From Archivesica marissinica (lineage: Eukaryota > Mollusca > Bivalvia > Venerida > Vesicomyidae), in NCBI GenBank assembly GCA_014843695.1, contig CM026394.1, forward strand, positions 35,582,670 to 35,646,669: 64,000 nt of DNA, in the 5' to 3' direction. The notes beneath the pieces are model-generated. The model was not told where the DNA came from, ran no database searches, and saw only the letters and a program-made list of their open reading frames with translations. Both the position numbers and the translations under genes were made by a program. Within the stretch, counting starts at the first letter, position 1. Each line of letters begins with the position of its first letter. Shown here in pieces: positions 1 to 11,014 of the stretch.

Positions 1-121
1 GTAATTTCGTTTGACTAGATATTTGTAAAGATATTGTGCTGATGATGCAAACTTTTATCATTAAAAACCGATTCTCTTATTGTATGCTTTACAATTTAAT
101 CATTTAAATAAAAATCCTATT

Positions 122-280
122 TGGCTGCACGCTAGTGGCAGATAAAATCACTTTTGCAAACAGCATAGAGGCACATAACATGCCATCTGATCAGGCTCTA
201 TGCTATTTGCTATTCGTATAGTGGAGCAAAAACACTTGGCTGAATAGCAAACAACAGAGATCCAAAACAGAGATCCTAAA
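122..280 (-). mobile_element. M2 two-hairpin MITE, partial copy
   Basis: Carries cacgctagtggcagataaaa, cacttttgcaaacagcatag and gaatagcaaacaaca of the M2 family. The terminal TTAACCC is missing and the far end is degenerate. Confidence 0.55.
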
Positions 281-354
281 CTAAAATAACAAACAAATAA
301 AATGCGACAATATTCCTGTGCTTAGGGTTGTATATTTCATGCAAATGGAATGTG

Positions 355-603
355 GTTTATGCAAATTTATTTCAGCTCAATTGCGAAACAAGTTTTAATA
401 ACATTATATTAAAATAATTTAAAATGCTCTCTAGACCTCATTCCCGATGGAATCCATCTCCATGAGGGAGAGAGAAGCGGAAATGTGGATCTAAGCGTCT
501 TGCCTGTCTAAGGACTACACCGCTGTGGTTCTGACTGCCCCCGGGCTCAAATTCACAACCTCCCGATTACAAGTCGGCCACCATATCCAATGCACCACGG
601 AGT
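355..603 (-). mobile_element. SINE-E, reverse copy
   Basis: atttatttcagctcaattgc at the left (tail), tcattcccgatggaatccat in the middle, cccccgggctcaaattcac (B-box complement) at the right. The 61-codon ORF over it is SINE sequence. Confidence 0.65.
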
Positions 604-1415
604 GTCAGGTCCCCCAATGGAATGTGTTTTACCGTGTATTAAGACACTATTCACGTAGGGCAAACGAGATATATCAACAGGCATCATTGCCTACAGTTCA
701 CCAATATTGATCAACAGCACAATATAACTTGCCTGTAGAAAACAAGAAAAAAAACGTTTTTCCTGGTAAATATTTTATGATGGGAGAAGTATTAAGATCA
801 TGTTGGTAGTTGAATTGTTTTCCTACCATATATCAAGCTTGAGATGAAGTGATTTAAAGGTTCTTTGCTGGCAGGCAACCAGGGGGATGCTCATATATTC
901 TGGCAGAAAGCGCTGTTACCGAGTCTGCCGGAAATATTTGGAGAAATGATGATGAAAACATCAGTTGTACCACAGGTGTCCCGATAAATAAAAATGCTTG
1001 TGTTTTGTTCATCCATCCTAACTACCAAATTGCCTAGGGGTGTGGAAATCCGATGTTCGACCGATTAGTCCCGACCGATTAGTCTGACCGATTAGTCCGA
1101 CCCGTACAATTTGTTGAACAGACAAATTGAATTGTAACATCTAAGTTGACTGCGATAGTAGATAAGAAAAGAAAAATATTTGTATTTTTATAAAATGTTG
1201 ATATAAATCAAAGGAACTACTCTGATTTAACATAATTTCATTGTATGCATGCTTAAACATGACAAAATTCTAGGAAGTTAGAATTACCTAGCAGAAGTTG
1301 GAAATGTAAACATTCCTCCATGATGGTTATGTATAAAACATTTACCACACCCAGCTAAGTCAGCGGAGACAGTATGTGTTCAATCAGTGACGCAGGCAAT
1401 TTGTCAAAGTTTTAT
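604..1415. other. unassigned, no gene seen
   Basis: Only a short triplication of gaccgattagtc at 1065-1100. No exon-like ORF or tRNA head recognised. Confidence 0.5.
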
Positions 1416-1657
1416 TTAACCCTTTCAACACCACAGACCTCTATATAGGCTTACAAAAAGTGTAGATCCAGATGAGCCGGCTCGTGACGAGCCGTCTCAT
1501 CAGGATCTGCACTTTTTGCCAGTAATATTACTATTTTTAGACAAAAATTACCTATTTTGATAAATGAACTGGTCCAAATGTAATTTCCTTATTAATTTAT
1601 TGGTTTATGAATATCATGGACCAGTCCATGTCAGTTACTTGGTGTTGAATGGGTTAA
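1416..1657 (+). mobile_element. M1 hairpin MITE, copy 1
   Basis: About 242 bp including a TTAA at each end. Inverted ends read TTAACCCTTTCAACACC / GGTGTTGAATGGGTTAA. An internal imperfect palindrome of about 27-bp arms reads AGATCCAGATGAGCCGGCTC / GAGCCGTCTCATCAGGATCT. No ORF. TTAA duplication and CCCT-type ends are typical of piggyBac-class elements; class assignment is inference. Confidence 0.8.
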
Positions 1658-1872
1658 CTGATGGTTTCAAATTACTCTATTCAGTGCATCAACTGATTGG
1701 TTATTTTTAATCAAGGCAGTGCCAACGCCCTGCAACTTCAAGTAAAACAAATCTCCGTAGCTAGAGTACATCAAAATCTGATATAGGCCAGACAAAGACT
1801 GACCAAATAAAACAACACCAAAAATGTGGGTTTGTTTGATTCCTGTGATTGCGGAGTTTCCATGGTTGCAAT

Positions 1873-2838
1873 CAGCCGATCCTGTTAAGATGTCGCACAT
1901 GCTCACAGTACCCACAATTAGCAGCCGATCCTGTTAGATGTGGCACATGTTCACAGTACCCGCAATTAGCAGCCGATCCTGTTAGATGTGGCACACGTTC
2001 ACAGTACCCGCAATTAGCAGCCGATCCTGTTAGATGTGGCACATGATCACAGTACCCACAATTAGCAGCCGATCCTGTTAGATGTGGCACATGCTCACAG
2101 TACCCACAATTAGCAGCCGATCCTGTTAGATGTGGCACATGCTCACAGTACCCACAATTAGCAGCCGATCCTGTTAGATGTGTCACATGCTCACAGTACC
2201 TGCAATTAGCAGTCGATCCTGTTAGATGTGGCACATGCTCACAGTACCTGCAATTAGCAGCCGATCCTGTTAGATGTGGCACATGCTCACAGTACCTGCA
2301 ATTAGCAGTCGATCCTGTTAGATGTGGCACATGCTCACAGTACCTGCAATTAGCAGCCGATCCTGTTAGATGTGTCACATGCTCACAGTACCTGCAATTA
2401 GCAGTCGATCCTGTTAGATGTGGCACATGCTCACAGTACCTGCAATTAGCAGCCGATCCTGTTAGATGTGGCACATGCTCACAGTACCTGCAATTAGCAG
2501 TCGATCCTGTTAGATGTGGCACATGCTCACAGTACCTGCAATTAGCAGCCGATCCTGTTAGATGTGTCACATGCTCACAGTACCTGCAATTAGCAGTCGA
2601 TCCTGTTAGATGTGGCACATGCTCACAGTACCTGCAATTAGCAGCCGATCCTGTTAGATGTGGCACATGCTCACATTTACCCACAATTAGCAGCCGATCC
2701 TGTTAGATGTCGCACATGTTCACATTTACCCGCAGTTAGCAGCCGATCCTGTTAGATGTGGTACATGCTCACAGTACCCACAATTAGCAGCCGATAATGT
2801 TAGATGTCGCACATGCTCACAGTACCCGCAATTAGCAG
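1873..2838. repeat. 48-bp minisatellite, about 20 copies
   Basis: Unit built from cagccgatcctgttagatgt, ggcacatgctcacagtaccc and gcaattag. In the centre, variants (ccg/tcg and ggc/gtc) recur every four units, a 192-bp higher-order period. The 270-codon minus ORF is the array itself (16-residue period). Confidence 0.95.
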
Positions 2839-3432
2839 ACATCCAGTTTACATGTCAGCAAGAAAGTTGAAAGGCAAGATACATTAATTAAGAGCACATC
2901 AAATATCTGCAAAGCATGTTCTGTGTATGTCAGACAAGTCCACTTTGGCAGTTTGGTCTTAATTTTGGTGACAAGTAGGATTCAGTGACAGACAAGTCAA
3001 TTTCTGTTGTTGACTTGTCAAAGTGAAAATTGAATTTATCAATGGTGATTCAGTTTGTTTTAGTGAAATACTATAGTGTGGATAGAGCTCATATCTACAT
3101 GTATGGCACAACTAAGCGAAAAGAAAAGAAACGTTTATGAGATTGAACTTGGTCATAACGTAAAAAACACTTTATCACATTTCCCAAGGAAACATATAAA
3201 TGGCGTAATTGGCAACAAAGGGAAATAAATCTTTCATATCGTTTTTCTAAAACCTGTACGGCTCTATAATTGTTCTAGATTTCATTGAGTCTAGACACCT
3301 ACTACGTAAGTTTGGAAATAATTCAAGTTCAAAAATTTATTTAATATACGATAGAAAAAAATAGAAAATAATAAATAATTTTCAAAATACAAACCATCAA
3401 AAACAATATTTTATCAAAAGATAATTATTGAC
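2839..3432. other. unassigned AT-rich stretch
   Basis: No family match and no exon-like signal apart from a local repetition of gacaagtc near 2930-3020. Confidence 0.5.
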
Positions 3433-4250
3433 TACCGTATTTAGCTGTGTATAGTGCGCTACCGTGTATAGTGCGCACCCACGATCTGGCACGAAAATCG
3501 GCGGAAAAACTGAGTTCCTATGTATACTGCGCACGTGAAAAACGCAATTTTCCAAGTCAAAATTTAACATTTCTCAAGAATCGCTAAAAATTGTGTTCCG
3601 TGATTTTTACAACTTATATTAATCACTCGAGATATACCTCATCGAGTAACGCACTCGGTCACACCTGCTCAAATTTCTCGACACGTTCTCAAACATCTCA
3701 ACACGTTCTCAAACATGTCAGCAGATGCTCAAACTTCTCAACACGTGAAGCCTACCTAATTAACTGGGACCCATTGTGAAAGGTTTGTCGAAATTAATTA
3801 TCGCTACAATCAATTGAAATACTGCAGCCAAAAAAGTTTTTTTTATGCAATGCATTGTACATTGTACGGCGAAGTACGCGAAAAGTACGGGAAATATTAC
3901 ATACGATAAAACCACGTGATGTTATCAAATCGCCATTTTTATGCATTTACCTTTTCAATTAAATTCATCAAAGTTTGCCAAAATAAACGAAATATATGCT
4001 AATTTTGTGGTCTTATTCATTTGATTTATTTATATAGACTATCGGCAACTGGTTTTAATAGCTAGTTTATAACGATTGTCGAATGTAACAACTTATAGAA
4101 TGACGTGGGCCGTTCGGGTCGAATTTTTTCACGAAATTTTGGTCCGGAAAAAAATGTCCTGATGTCTGTACTGGTGTATAATGCGCAGTAGATAGAATGG
4201 ATGAGGATTTCAGTAAGAAATGTGCGCACTATACACAGCTAAATACGGTA
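3433..4250 (+). mobile_element. M4 DNA element (TA-flanked), copy 1
   Basis: 818 bp with inverted ends TACCGTATTTAGCTGTGTAT / ATACACAGCTAAATACGGTA. The end repeat AGTGCGC recurs subterminally. No credible ORF, so non-autonomous. TA flanks and about 25-bp ends suggest a Tc1/mariner-pogo type (inference). Confidence 0.75.
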
Positions 4251-4279
4251 TCTCACAATAAACAACCAATTGTGCAATT

Positions 4280-4544
4280 TTTTTTTTTTAATTTAAGTTT
4301 ATTTAACGCCGCTACCGTTTTCCCATTTGAGTGCCGGGCAGTTTACCCAACAGCACCTTTCCTGGGCAGGCTCCAGCGGTTAGTTTACCAGTACTTGGTG
4401 CACTAACCTCCGTAAGAAACCTCCAACTTTTTCATAAAAAAGAGACACATGGTCTGAGCGGGGCTCGAACCTGTGACCATTAGTGATCAGGTTACAGTGG
4501 TATACAAGTCAGCGACCGTAACCACTCGACCATGGAGGCGGACT
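4280..4544 (-). mobile_element. SINE-A (alternative tail), complete
   Basis: Ends in poly-T then gtttatttaacgccgctacc. Head at ccactcgaccatggaggcgg. Duplication attgtgcaatt at 4269-4279 and 4545-4555. Confidence 0.8.
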
Positions 4545-4946
4545 ATTGTGCAATTACTGACTAATGTTTGCTATATATGCTGCCAATCAAGGAAACTTTG
4601 TTAAGGTGCTGAGAATGAGAGGTTTGAGTAGGTGCTTTGCTTTTGCTCTAAACGCAGGTGCATTTTATATATGAGAAAACATTTTCTCTGTAATTTCTCT
4701 GCCTTTTCCCCTGCATCTTATCCCACCTAGCGACATAGATACATTTATACAAAGGATTATGGTTCTCGATTAAAAGAAACATCCATTTTTAATGGAAGCA
4801 CTGACAATGTCAGACATTTTATCTTTCAAAGCAGGGGTGGGGGGTATTCATCACCACCAGTGATAACCTCTAGTTTATTATAGTGATTTATTGATGTAAT
4901 CTATATTTTGTATTTTATTTATCCATGTAGCATTTAAACAAAGGTT

Positions 4947-5150
4947 TATTCTAGGTCAGACTTTTTGGGAGAAGTGAGAAAGCACGCGATCGCGTCCTTA
5001 AATTGCGTTATTTAATAAATTTCAACAAAATAGGGTTAAAATGCACAGTACGACCATTAAATACAACATTTGAAGTGCTTTATAATGGGCCAGTGAGGGT
5101 CCCTAGGGCGACTATTTCGCCCACATTGCCCTCTAGAATGATCCCTGTTA
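4947..5150 (-). mobile_element. M6 repeat
   Basis: Left part tctaggtcagactttttggg; right part gccctctagaatgatccct. Middle aaatgcacagtacgaccatt is shared with the 37131 copy. Inverted ends of AGGGMTCATTCTAG type. Confidence 0.6.
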
Positions 5151-5339
5151 AACCATGGGATATTTCTGGGTATATTCTTGCTGCTTGCACCATCAATTTT
5201 ACTTACGTTTTTTGTTTTCTTCCCATCAGAATTTAGAATGGTTACAAAGCATATGAGGAAATCATTAGATTATCCCAGTTATCCCAAAGCAATGTTTAAA
5301 GGCCTGCAGGTTGACCTATATTTGACCTTAAACATACGA

Positions 5340-5420
5340 GGAATAGCGGTACAAATTTGACGGTCGACGCACTAAACACACGAGGAATAGCGGTACAAAT
5401 CTGACGGTCGACGCACATCG
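5340..5420. repeat. about 47-bp direct duplication
   Basis: cacgaggaatagcggtacaa and tctgacggtcgacgcac occur twice, at 5345 and 5380. Confidence 0.8.
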
Positions 5421-5568
5421 TATTTGCCACATGCGAGGCCCTGCATGGTATACATCTAATACATGAGCACCACTTATATCTATTATGACCCACGTACATA
5501 TCAGAGGTTATAAATTGCTGAAATTGAAGTTCTGTATTTTTATAGTACTTACAACTGGTATAAACAAT

Positions 5569-6063
5569 TCAACTCCACTTATGGCCCAAATAAGGCTGGT
5601 TGCGCGGGTTAGGCAGCCAGTTCCTGCATTGCTGTACCACACATTCAGGCATCAGTTCCCTCTTATGCCAAGTACAGTCTCCTCTTCTAGCCGCTACTTT
5701 TCTCTCTATATATCTGACATCTTTCCATGCGCCACAATTATATAGCATTGCCCAAAACCTCCTGTATAGAAGCTTTCTCTCATGTGAATTTAGATTATGC
5801 GGTGGACGATTATTAGCAGGCCACCAAAGTTGTTTGTTCTGTTCATTTATTATGCAAGGGGAACACAAGCACAGTGGACACTCAGCAACACCTTCAGCAT
5901 GCTGAGGCATAGGGGGAGGTACGTAAGCAGCCTCTGCAACGGGCATGGCGGTGGCTGTTTCTTCTATTTCCATCTCTACGTCCCAGTTCTTATTTTGCAA
6001 GAAAGTCAGCAATTCTTTTCTCTGCTCATCAGTTACATACATTGTTATTTTACTCAATGGCAT
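5569..6063 (-). CDS. hypothetical 164-aa Cys-cluster protein
   Basis: Single uninterrupted ORF with an ATG at 6063 and a TGA at 5569, in non-repetitive sequence and with ordinary amino-acid diversity, unlike the array ORFs here. Residues 1-35 form a short charged helix-prone start, 35-60 is acidic/Ala-Pro linker, 62-70 is a C-x2-C-x-C-x2-C cluster (CPLCLCSPC), 75-85 has WW, and 95-120 is basic-aromatic (RRFWAML..GAWKDVRY). Residues 135-143 read RELMPECVV and the end is PNPRNQPYLGHKW. From memory, proteins with this 'MPxCV..YxGHKW' ending recur in many copies in aquatic invertebrate genomes, and part recalls the P2X7 intracellular-domain-like family. That is uncertain. Function unknown. It could be a lone gene, a 3' exon, or cargo of an unrecognised repeat. 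Confidence 0.5.
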   Translation of the reverse strand: MPLSKITMYVTDEQRKELLTFLQNKNWDVEMEIEETATAMPVAEAAYVPPPMPQHAEGVAECPLCLCSPCIINEQNKQLWWPANNRPPHNLNSHERKLLYRRFWAMLYNCGAWKDVRYIERKVAARRGDCTWHKRELMPECVVQQCRNWLPNPRNQPYLGHKWS

Positions 6064-6665
6064 CTTGTAGAAATCGGCAGAATATGTGTAATACTCGTAT
6101 GTTCAAGAGATTATAATTATAATATTATACATGTACTCATAGCATTCACTGTGATTATTATGTAGCATCAATATCGGTAAACACACACTGACACAGAGAA
6201 ATATTTAAAATATAACAGAAAACTTGCGAATAATACTGTAGATATATAATTAAATGAAGTATGAAGGTTACCATATAACGAACACATATAGTTTATTCAT
6301 ATAAATACATACATATTATATACATGCATACAAATTATCAGTTTCAGTGATTACGCTACGGCTGATGAGGCACCTACATAACATGTAATCTATGTCCCTG
6401 GGCTGATCTGGATTATGTAGTTTGAATACTCATAACTATCAATTTTCTTTACAATCAATAATATACGTTTACTTAAATTGTCAGGGCCTCATTTTGACTA
6501 ATTCTCAGCTCACAGAGTGATCGTGCATATTAACCGTTAGAAAATACCTACATACGCCTAATTATACTGAATGTACTGCTACATTGTTGATACAAGCCAC
6601 TAATCACATGGAACAGGTAGTAAAGTATAAATCTTTACAATTGGACGGGGTCAAACTGCAGGCCT
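6064..6665. other. upstream side of the 164-codon ORF, AT-rich
   Basis: Would hold the promoter of the minus-strand ORF. AT-rich with several tatata stretches, but no element can be named. Confidence 0.4.
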
Positions 6666-6911
6666 TTAACCCATTCAACCCCAAGTAACTGACATGGACT
6701 GGTGCGTGATATTTTCAGACCAATAAATTAATAAGAAAATTACCTTTGGACCAGTTCATTTATCAAAATGGGTAATTTTATCTAAAAATAGTAACAATTA
6801 TTACTGGCAAAAAAGTGCAGATCCTGATGAGACGGCTCGTCATGAGCCGGCTCATCTGGATCTACACTTTTCATAAGCCTATTTAGAGGCCTGTGGGGTT
6901 GAAAGGGTTAA
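6666..6911 (-). mobile_element. M1 hairpin MITE, copy 2
   Basis: Full-length reverse-oriented copy bounded by TTAA on both sides, with the same ends and central hairpin as copy 1; the hairpin loop reads CTCGTCATGAG. Confidence 0.8.
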
Positions 6912-7159
6912 TCATTACCCCTCCAGTCTGAGATAAGGTGTTGAGACTATATTCATGCTGTTATATAATCTTATTTTAGCCTAATTATTTTTTAAAGGTT
7001 GTTATCCAGATGTTTTCGTTATTTGCTCAAATTTTAAATTTGGGAATAAAAAAAGTGTTTGCGTTGTAGTTGTACCATATAGCTTGGAATAAAGTAAATT
7101 TTATTTACAACGACAGCAATCAGTGATAGCAAGCCTCTGCCACACTGTTAAATGTCAAT

Positions 7160-7386
7160 TTTGGCTACCGGTTGCCCATTTGAGTGACAGGCAGTTTTCC
7201 TAACAAAACAATTCCTGGGCAGGCTCAACTCAAACGGTTAACCAGTACTTGGTGCACCAACCTCTGTAAGAACTTTTAAATATAAATAGACACGGTCTGA
7301 GTGAGACTGGAACCCGTGACCATCGGTGATGATTGGTTACAGTGGTATACAAGTCAGCGCCCGTAGCCATTCGACCACGTAGGCGG
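7160..7386 (-). mobile_element. SINE-A (alternative tail), diverged
   Basis: ggctaccggttgcccatttg to ccattcgaccacgtaggcgg; B-box region is ctggaacccgtgacc. Confidence 0.7.
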
Positions 7387-7579
7387 ATCTGTCTCAAAAT
7401 TAATGGTGAAGATATATAATAATATAAACCTGACAAGTTATTTGGTTAATAAATCGAAGTAATTAGGATTGTCTTTAAACATATTGTAATAAATAAAATA
7501 TTCATAGACTTAAACATAAAAAATGGCTGTATGTTTATTTTCTACATGTATAGTTTGTGATTTTGTTATCTCCCTTTAA

Positions 7580-8160
7580 AAAGTTGGCGGTTTCTTACGG
7601 GGGGGTTGGTGCACCCAAGTACTGGTTAACCGTTGGAGCCTGCCCAGGAAAGGTGTTGTTAAGTAAACTGCCCGCCAGTGATATAGCCCAAAATGGTGCT
7701 GATCGATGCAGGCGTAAAACCCGAAATATAACATATAACATAATAACCTTATTATTCATATTTTCCAATCTTTATGAAATATTATAATCATTTTGGTGTA
7801 TCCAGTTCTTAACGCTGACATGGTTTATTTTGAATGAATGTCTGTTTAGCATGTTGATTGGAAGCTATAGATATGAATGCCCCATTAAACGTATAATCAG
7901 CAGGTACCCTCAGCAAATTCAGGAAACAGATTTTCTGCTTTTAATTAAGATAATTTTTATTGGAATCCTTCGTGCTGAGAATTACTTACAAACGTTATGT
8001 TATATTTCGGGTTTTACGCCTGCATCAGCACCATTTTGGGCTATATCACTGCCGGGCAGTTTACCCAACAGCACCTTTCCTGGGCAGGCTCCAGCGGTTA
8101 GTTTACCAGTACTTGGTGCACTAACCTCCGTAAGAAACCTCCAACTTTACAAACAACGAG
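7580..8160. mobile_element. two SINE-A 3' halves in inverted orientation
   Basis: Plus-strand half at 7580-7745 (ttggcggtttcttacggggg to gaaatataacatataac) and minus-strand half at 7995-8150 (ttatgttatatttcgggttt to taagaaacctccaactt). No tRNA-like head in either. Two overlapping short ORFs here are SINE-derived. Confidence 0.65.
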
Positions 8161-8231
8161 AGAAGATAATATTGGAAACCACATTGTACAAATTGCTATA
8201 AAAGTAAAAAGTAAGATAACGTGTTTACTTT

Positions 8232-8702
8232 AGTGTCACCCCTATTTAACCCATTCAACACCAAGTAACTGACATGGACTGGTCCATGATATTTTTAGAC
8301 CAATAAATTAATAACAAAATTACATTTGGATCAGTTCATTTATCAAAATGGGTAATTTTTTTATATTACTTGACAAAAGTGCAGATCCTGATGAGACGGC
8401 TCGTTACGAGCCGGCTCATCTGGATCTACACTTTTTTGTAAGCCAATTTAGAGGTCTGTGGTGTTGAAAGGGTTAAAGGGCCAGCCATTTCTGACTTATG
8501 AAACACCTCTTTTTATGAACATCAGTACTTCCCGAATCCTATGCTTCTATGCCAGGCGACATGCTGGTAGGCAATCGGTAATCATTATTTAACTAGCTGG
8601 CGACTCGCCAACCGGCCATATCAGAACGAACCCCCTGACGTGGTTCGAACCTTCGACCTCCTGCTCCGTAGGCGATGCCTTAACCACTAGGCCACGGAGA
8701 CG
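8232..8702 (-). mobile_element. SINE-D, interrupted by M1 copy 3
   Basis: Tail gtgtcacccctattt, then the M1 insert, then agggccagccatttctgact. B-box complement gtggttcgaaccttc and A-box complement taaccactaggccacggag at the right. Confidence 0.75.
8246..8476 (-). mobile_element. M1 hairpin MITE, copy 3, nested in SINE-D
   Basis: Full-length copy between two TTAA. The flanks (gtgtcacccctat / agggccagccattt) are contiguous around a single TTTAAA in the SINE-D copy near 49240-49260, which therefore shows the empty site. Confidence 0.85.
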
Positions 8703-9448
8703 GTACTATATCTTGGTCATTAAAAGTGTAATAACTATTTTCGTTCTTTCTGAGAATAACAATTACTGAAGATAATTATTAGAACTAAGTACTACCATTG
8801 AGTTTCCATGAGCAACTTGTACAATGCTTATTTTATGCTGTTCAATGAAAATATAGAAATTTATCAGCAAAATAAAATTATTGAAAGCAATGAATAACAC
8901 ATTATATTTCTCACTGCTTTGCATGTGTGGTAAATAGCCGCTTGCATGTTGAAATGTCAACGCGAATGTTTTTTTGACACAAGCTGACAGTGACGTCATC
9001 TACATGTACGATGTGTTTTATGCGGCATTTATGGTCGTATAAACACGGCGCTCTAGCACCATTTTGCGCTTGGTTGCATCTTTTTATATCATATAAAACC
9101 TTTTTCAGAATAAAATAAAAAGAAAATTTGTTTGTTTAAATGAATGACTGAATACTATTTCACTCGTGAAAATAGAAAGCTATTATCTCGTTGCTAGCGT
9201 CACTCGTGATAATAATGCTTTCAACGTTGGGTGAATTTATAATTTGATCCTACAGTGACTCAAACAAATATCCTTTTAATCTTGCATTGGACAATGTAAC
9301 TGTGATTCATATTTCAAATTCATCTTGGTGTTAACTTCAGTAAACCATCGGTTACAAAAGCCGCGAGTATCATTAATGTATCAGCTTATGGCTTTATGGG
9401 GAATATTTTACAAATAACATTTGTTTAAACCCAGAATTCTACAGTAAC
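8703..9448. other. unassigned
   Basis: Nothing recognised; the short minus ORF at 8763-8999 lacks family features. Confidence 0.5.
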
Positions 9449-10215
9449 CCATTCAACACCAAGTAACTGACATGGACTGGTGCATTCAACCCCAAGTAAC
9501 TGACATGGACTGGTGCATTCAACACCAAGTAACTGACATGGACTGGTGCATTCAACACCAAGTAACTGACATGGACTGGTGCATTCAACACCAAGTAACT
9601 GACATGGACTGGTGCATTCAACACCAAGTAACTGACATGGACTGGTGCATTCAACACCAAGTAACTGACATGGACTGGTGCATTCAACACCAAGTAACTG
9701 ACATTGACTGGTGCATTCAACACCAAGTAACTGACATGGACTGGTGCATTCAACACCAAGTAACTGACATTGACTGGTGCATTCAACACCAAGTAACTGA
9801 CATGGACTGGTGCATTCAACACCAAGTAACTGACATGGACTGGTGCATTCAACACCAAGTAACTGACATGGACTGGTGCATTCAACACCAAGTAACTGAC
9901 ATGGACTGGTGCATTCAACACCAAGTACCTGACATGGACTGGTGCATGATTCAACACCAAGTAACTGACATGGACTGGTGCATTCAACACCAAGTACCTG
10001 ACATGGACTGGTGCATTCAACACCAAGTAACTGACATGGACTGGTGCATTCAACACCAAGTAACTGACATGGACTGGTGCATTCAACATCAAGTAACTGA
10101 CATGGACTGGTGCATTCAACACCAAGTAACAAACCGTCTTAACCCATTCAACACCATATAACTGACATGGACTGGTGCATTCAACATCAAGTAACTGACA
10201 TGGACTGGTGCATGA
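9449..10215. repeat. 33-bp minisatellite, about 22 copies, derived from M1 end
   Basis: Unit cattcaacaccaagtaactg plus acatggactggtg is the M1 terminus next to its TTAA. Interrupted at 10130-10160. ORFs in three frames (11-residue period) are by-products. Confidence 0.95.
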
Positions 10216-10419
10216 TATTTTCAGACCAATAAATTAATAAGAAAATTACATTTGGACCAGTTCATTTATCAAAATGGGTAATTTTTGTCTAAAAATAGTA
10301 ATATTACTGGCAAAAAGTGCAGATCCTGATGAGACGACTCATCACGAGCCCGAGCCGGCTCATCTGGATCTACACTTTTTGTAACCCTATTGAGATGCCT
10401 GTGGTGTTGAAAGGATTAA
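10139..10419 (-). mobile_element. M1 hairpin MITE, copy 4, with duplicated end
   Basis: The internal hairpin and far end are normal (ending ggattaa). The near end (CATTCAACACCAAGTAACTG) occurs twice inside the copy and about 20 more times immediately upstream as the 33-bp array. Confidence 0.75.
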
Positions 10420-10580
10420 ATGATCTGACATAAAACAGATTCTATATTATGACATATTATAGTAGACTTTATAAATTCTAATTTTAGAATTGTGTCGTTA
10501 TAACACAATTCTAATGAAATGTCATAACATATTTGACTGTTGTTTTCACCACTAGCATGCAAACATCTAATATATATATA

Positions 10581-10996
10581 CAGTCAAACCTGTCTTAACC
10601 CATTCAACACCAAGTAACTGACATGGACTTGTCCATGATATTTTTAGACCAATAAATTAATAAGAAAATTACATTTGGATCAGTTCATTTATCAAAACGG
10701 GTAATTTTGTCTAAAAATAGTAAAATTACTGGCAAAAAGTGCAGATCCTGATGAGACGGCTCGTCACGAGCCGGCTCATCTGGATCTACACTTTTTTGTA
10801 AGCCTATTTAGAGGCCTGTGTTGTTGAAAGGGTTAAGCAGCCAGACAAAGGAATCACAGAAAATGGCTGCTTAGCACAGGTAGCTGCTTAATAGAGATCA
10901 AATGTATAACAAAACAACATAATGGGAATCTGGAAACTGGCTGCTTAATGCAGGTTGGCTGCTTAATAGAGGTGACCACTAACACGGGTTTGACTG
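10581..10996 (+). mobile_element. M5 MITE, copy 1, split by M1
   Basis: Begins CAGTCAAACCTGTCTTAA and resumes after the M1 insert at GCAGCCAGAC. Ends aacacgggtttgactg, with TA-rich flanks. Internal repeats of gctgcttaa. Confidence 0.75.
10595..10836 (-). mobile_element. M1 hairpin MITE, copy 5, nested in an M5 element
   Basis: Bounded by TTAA on both sides inside the sequence CCTGTC-TTAA-GCAGCC. The intact M5 copies near 61660 and 11170 carry the uninterrupted form on the opposite strand (gctgcttaagacaggt). Confidence 0.85.
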
Positions 10997-11014
10997 TATA
11001 TATATATATATATA

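Noticed and set aside
1872..2684. 270-codon minus ORF with a 16-residue Cys/His repeat, zinc-finger-like at first sight
   Set aside because: It is the 48-bp array read in one frame. Third positions show no codon-type bias and the flanks lack a start or exon context.
1873..2838. CRISPR-like array
   Set aside because: Units are contiguous without unique spacers, in a eukaryotic context, and no cas-like gene is present.
7830..8201. 123-codon ORF
   Set aside because: Its second half is SINE-A (tail and body) and the first half shows no family pattern.
9425..10161. Three overlapping ORFs of about 230 codons with 11-residue repeats
   Set aside because: By-product of a 33-bp unit derived from a MITE end; open on both strands and in several frames.
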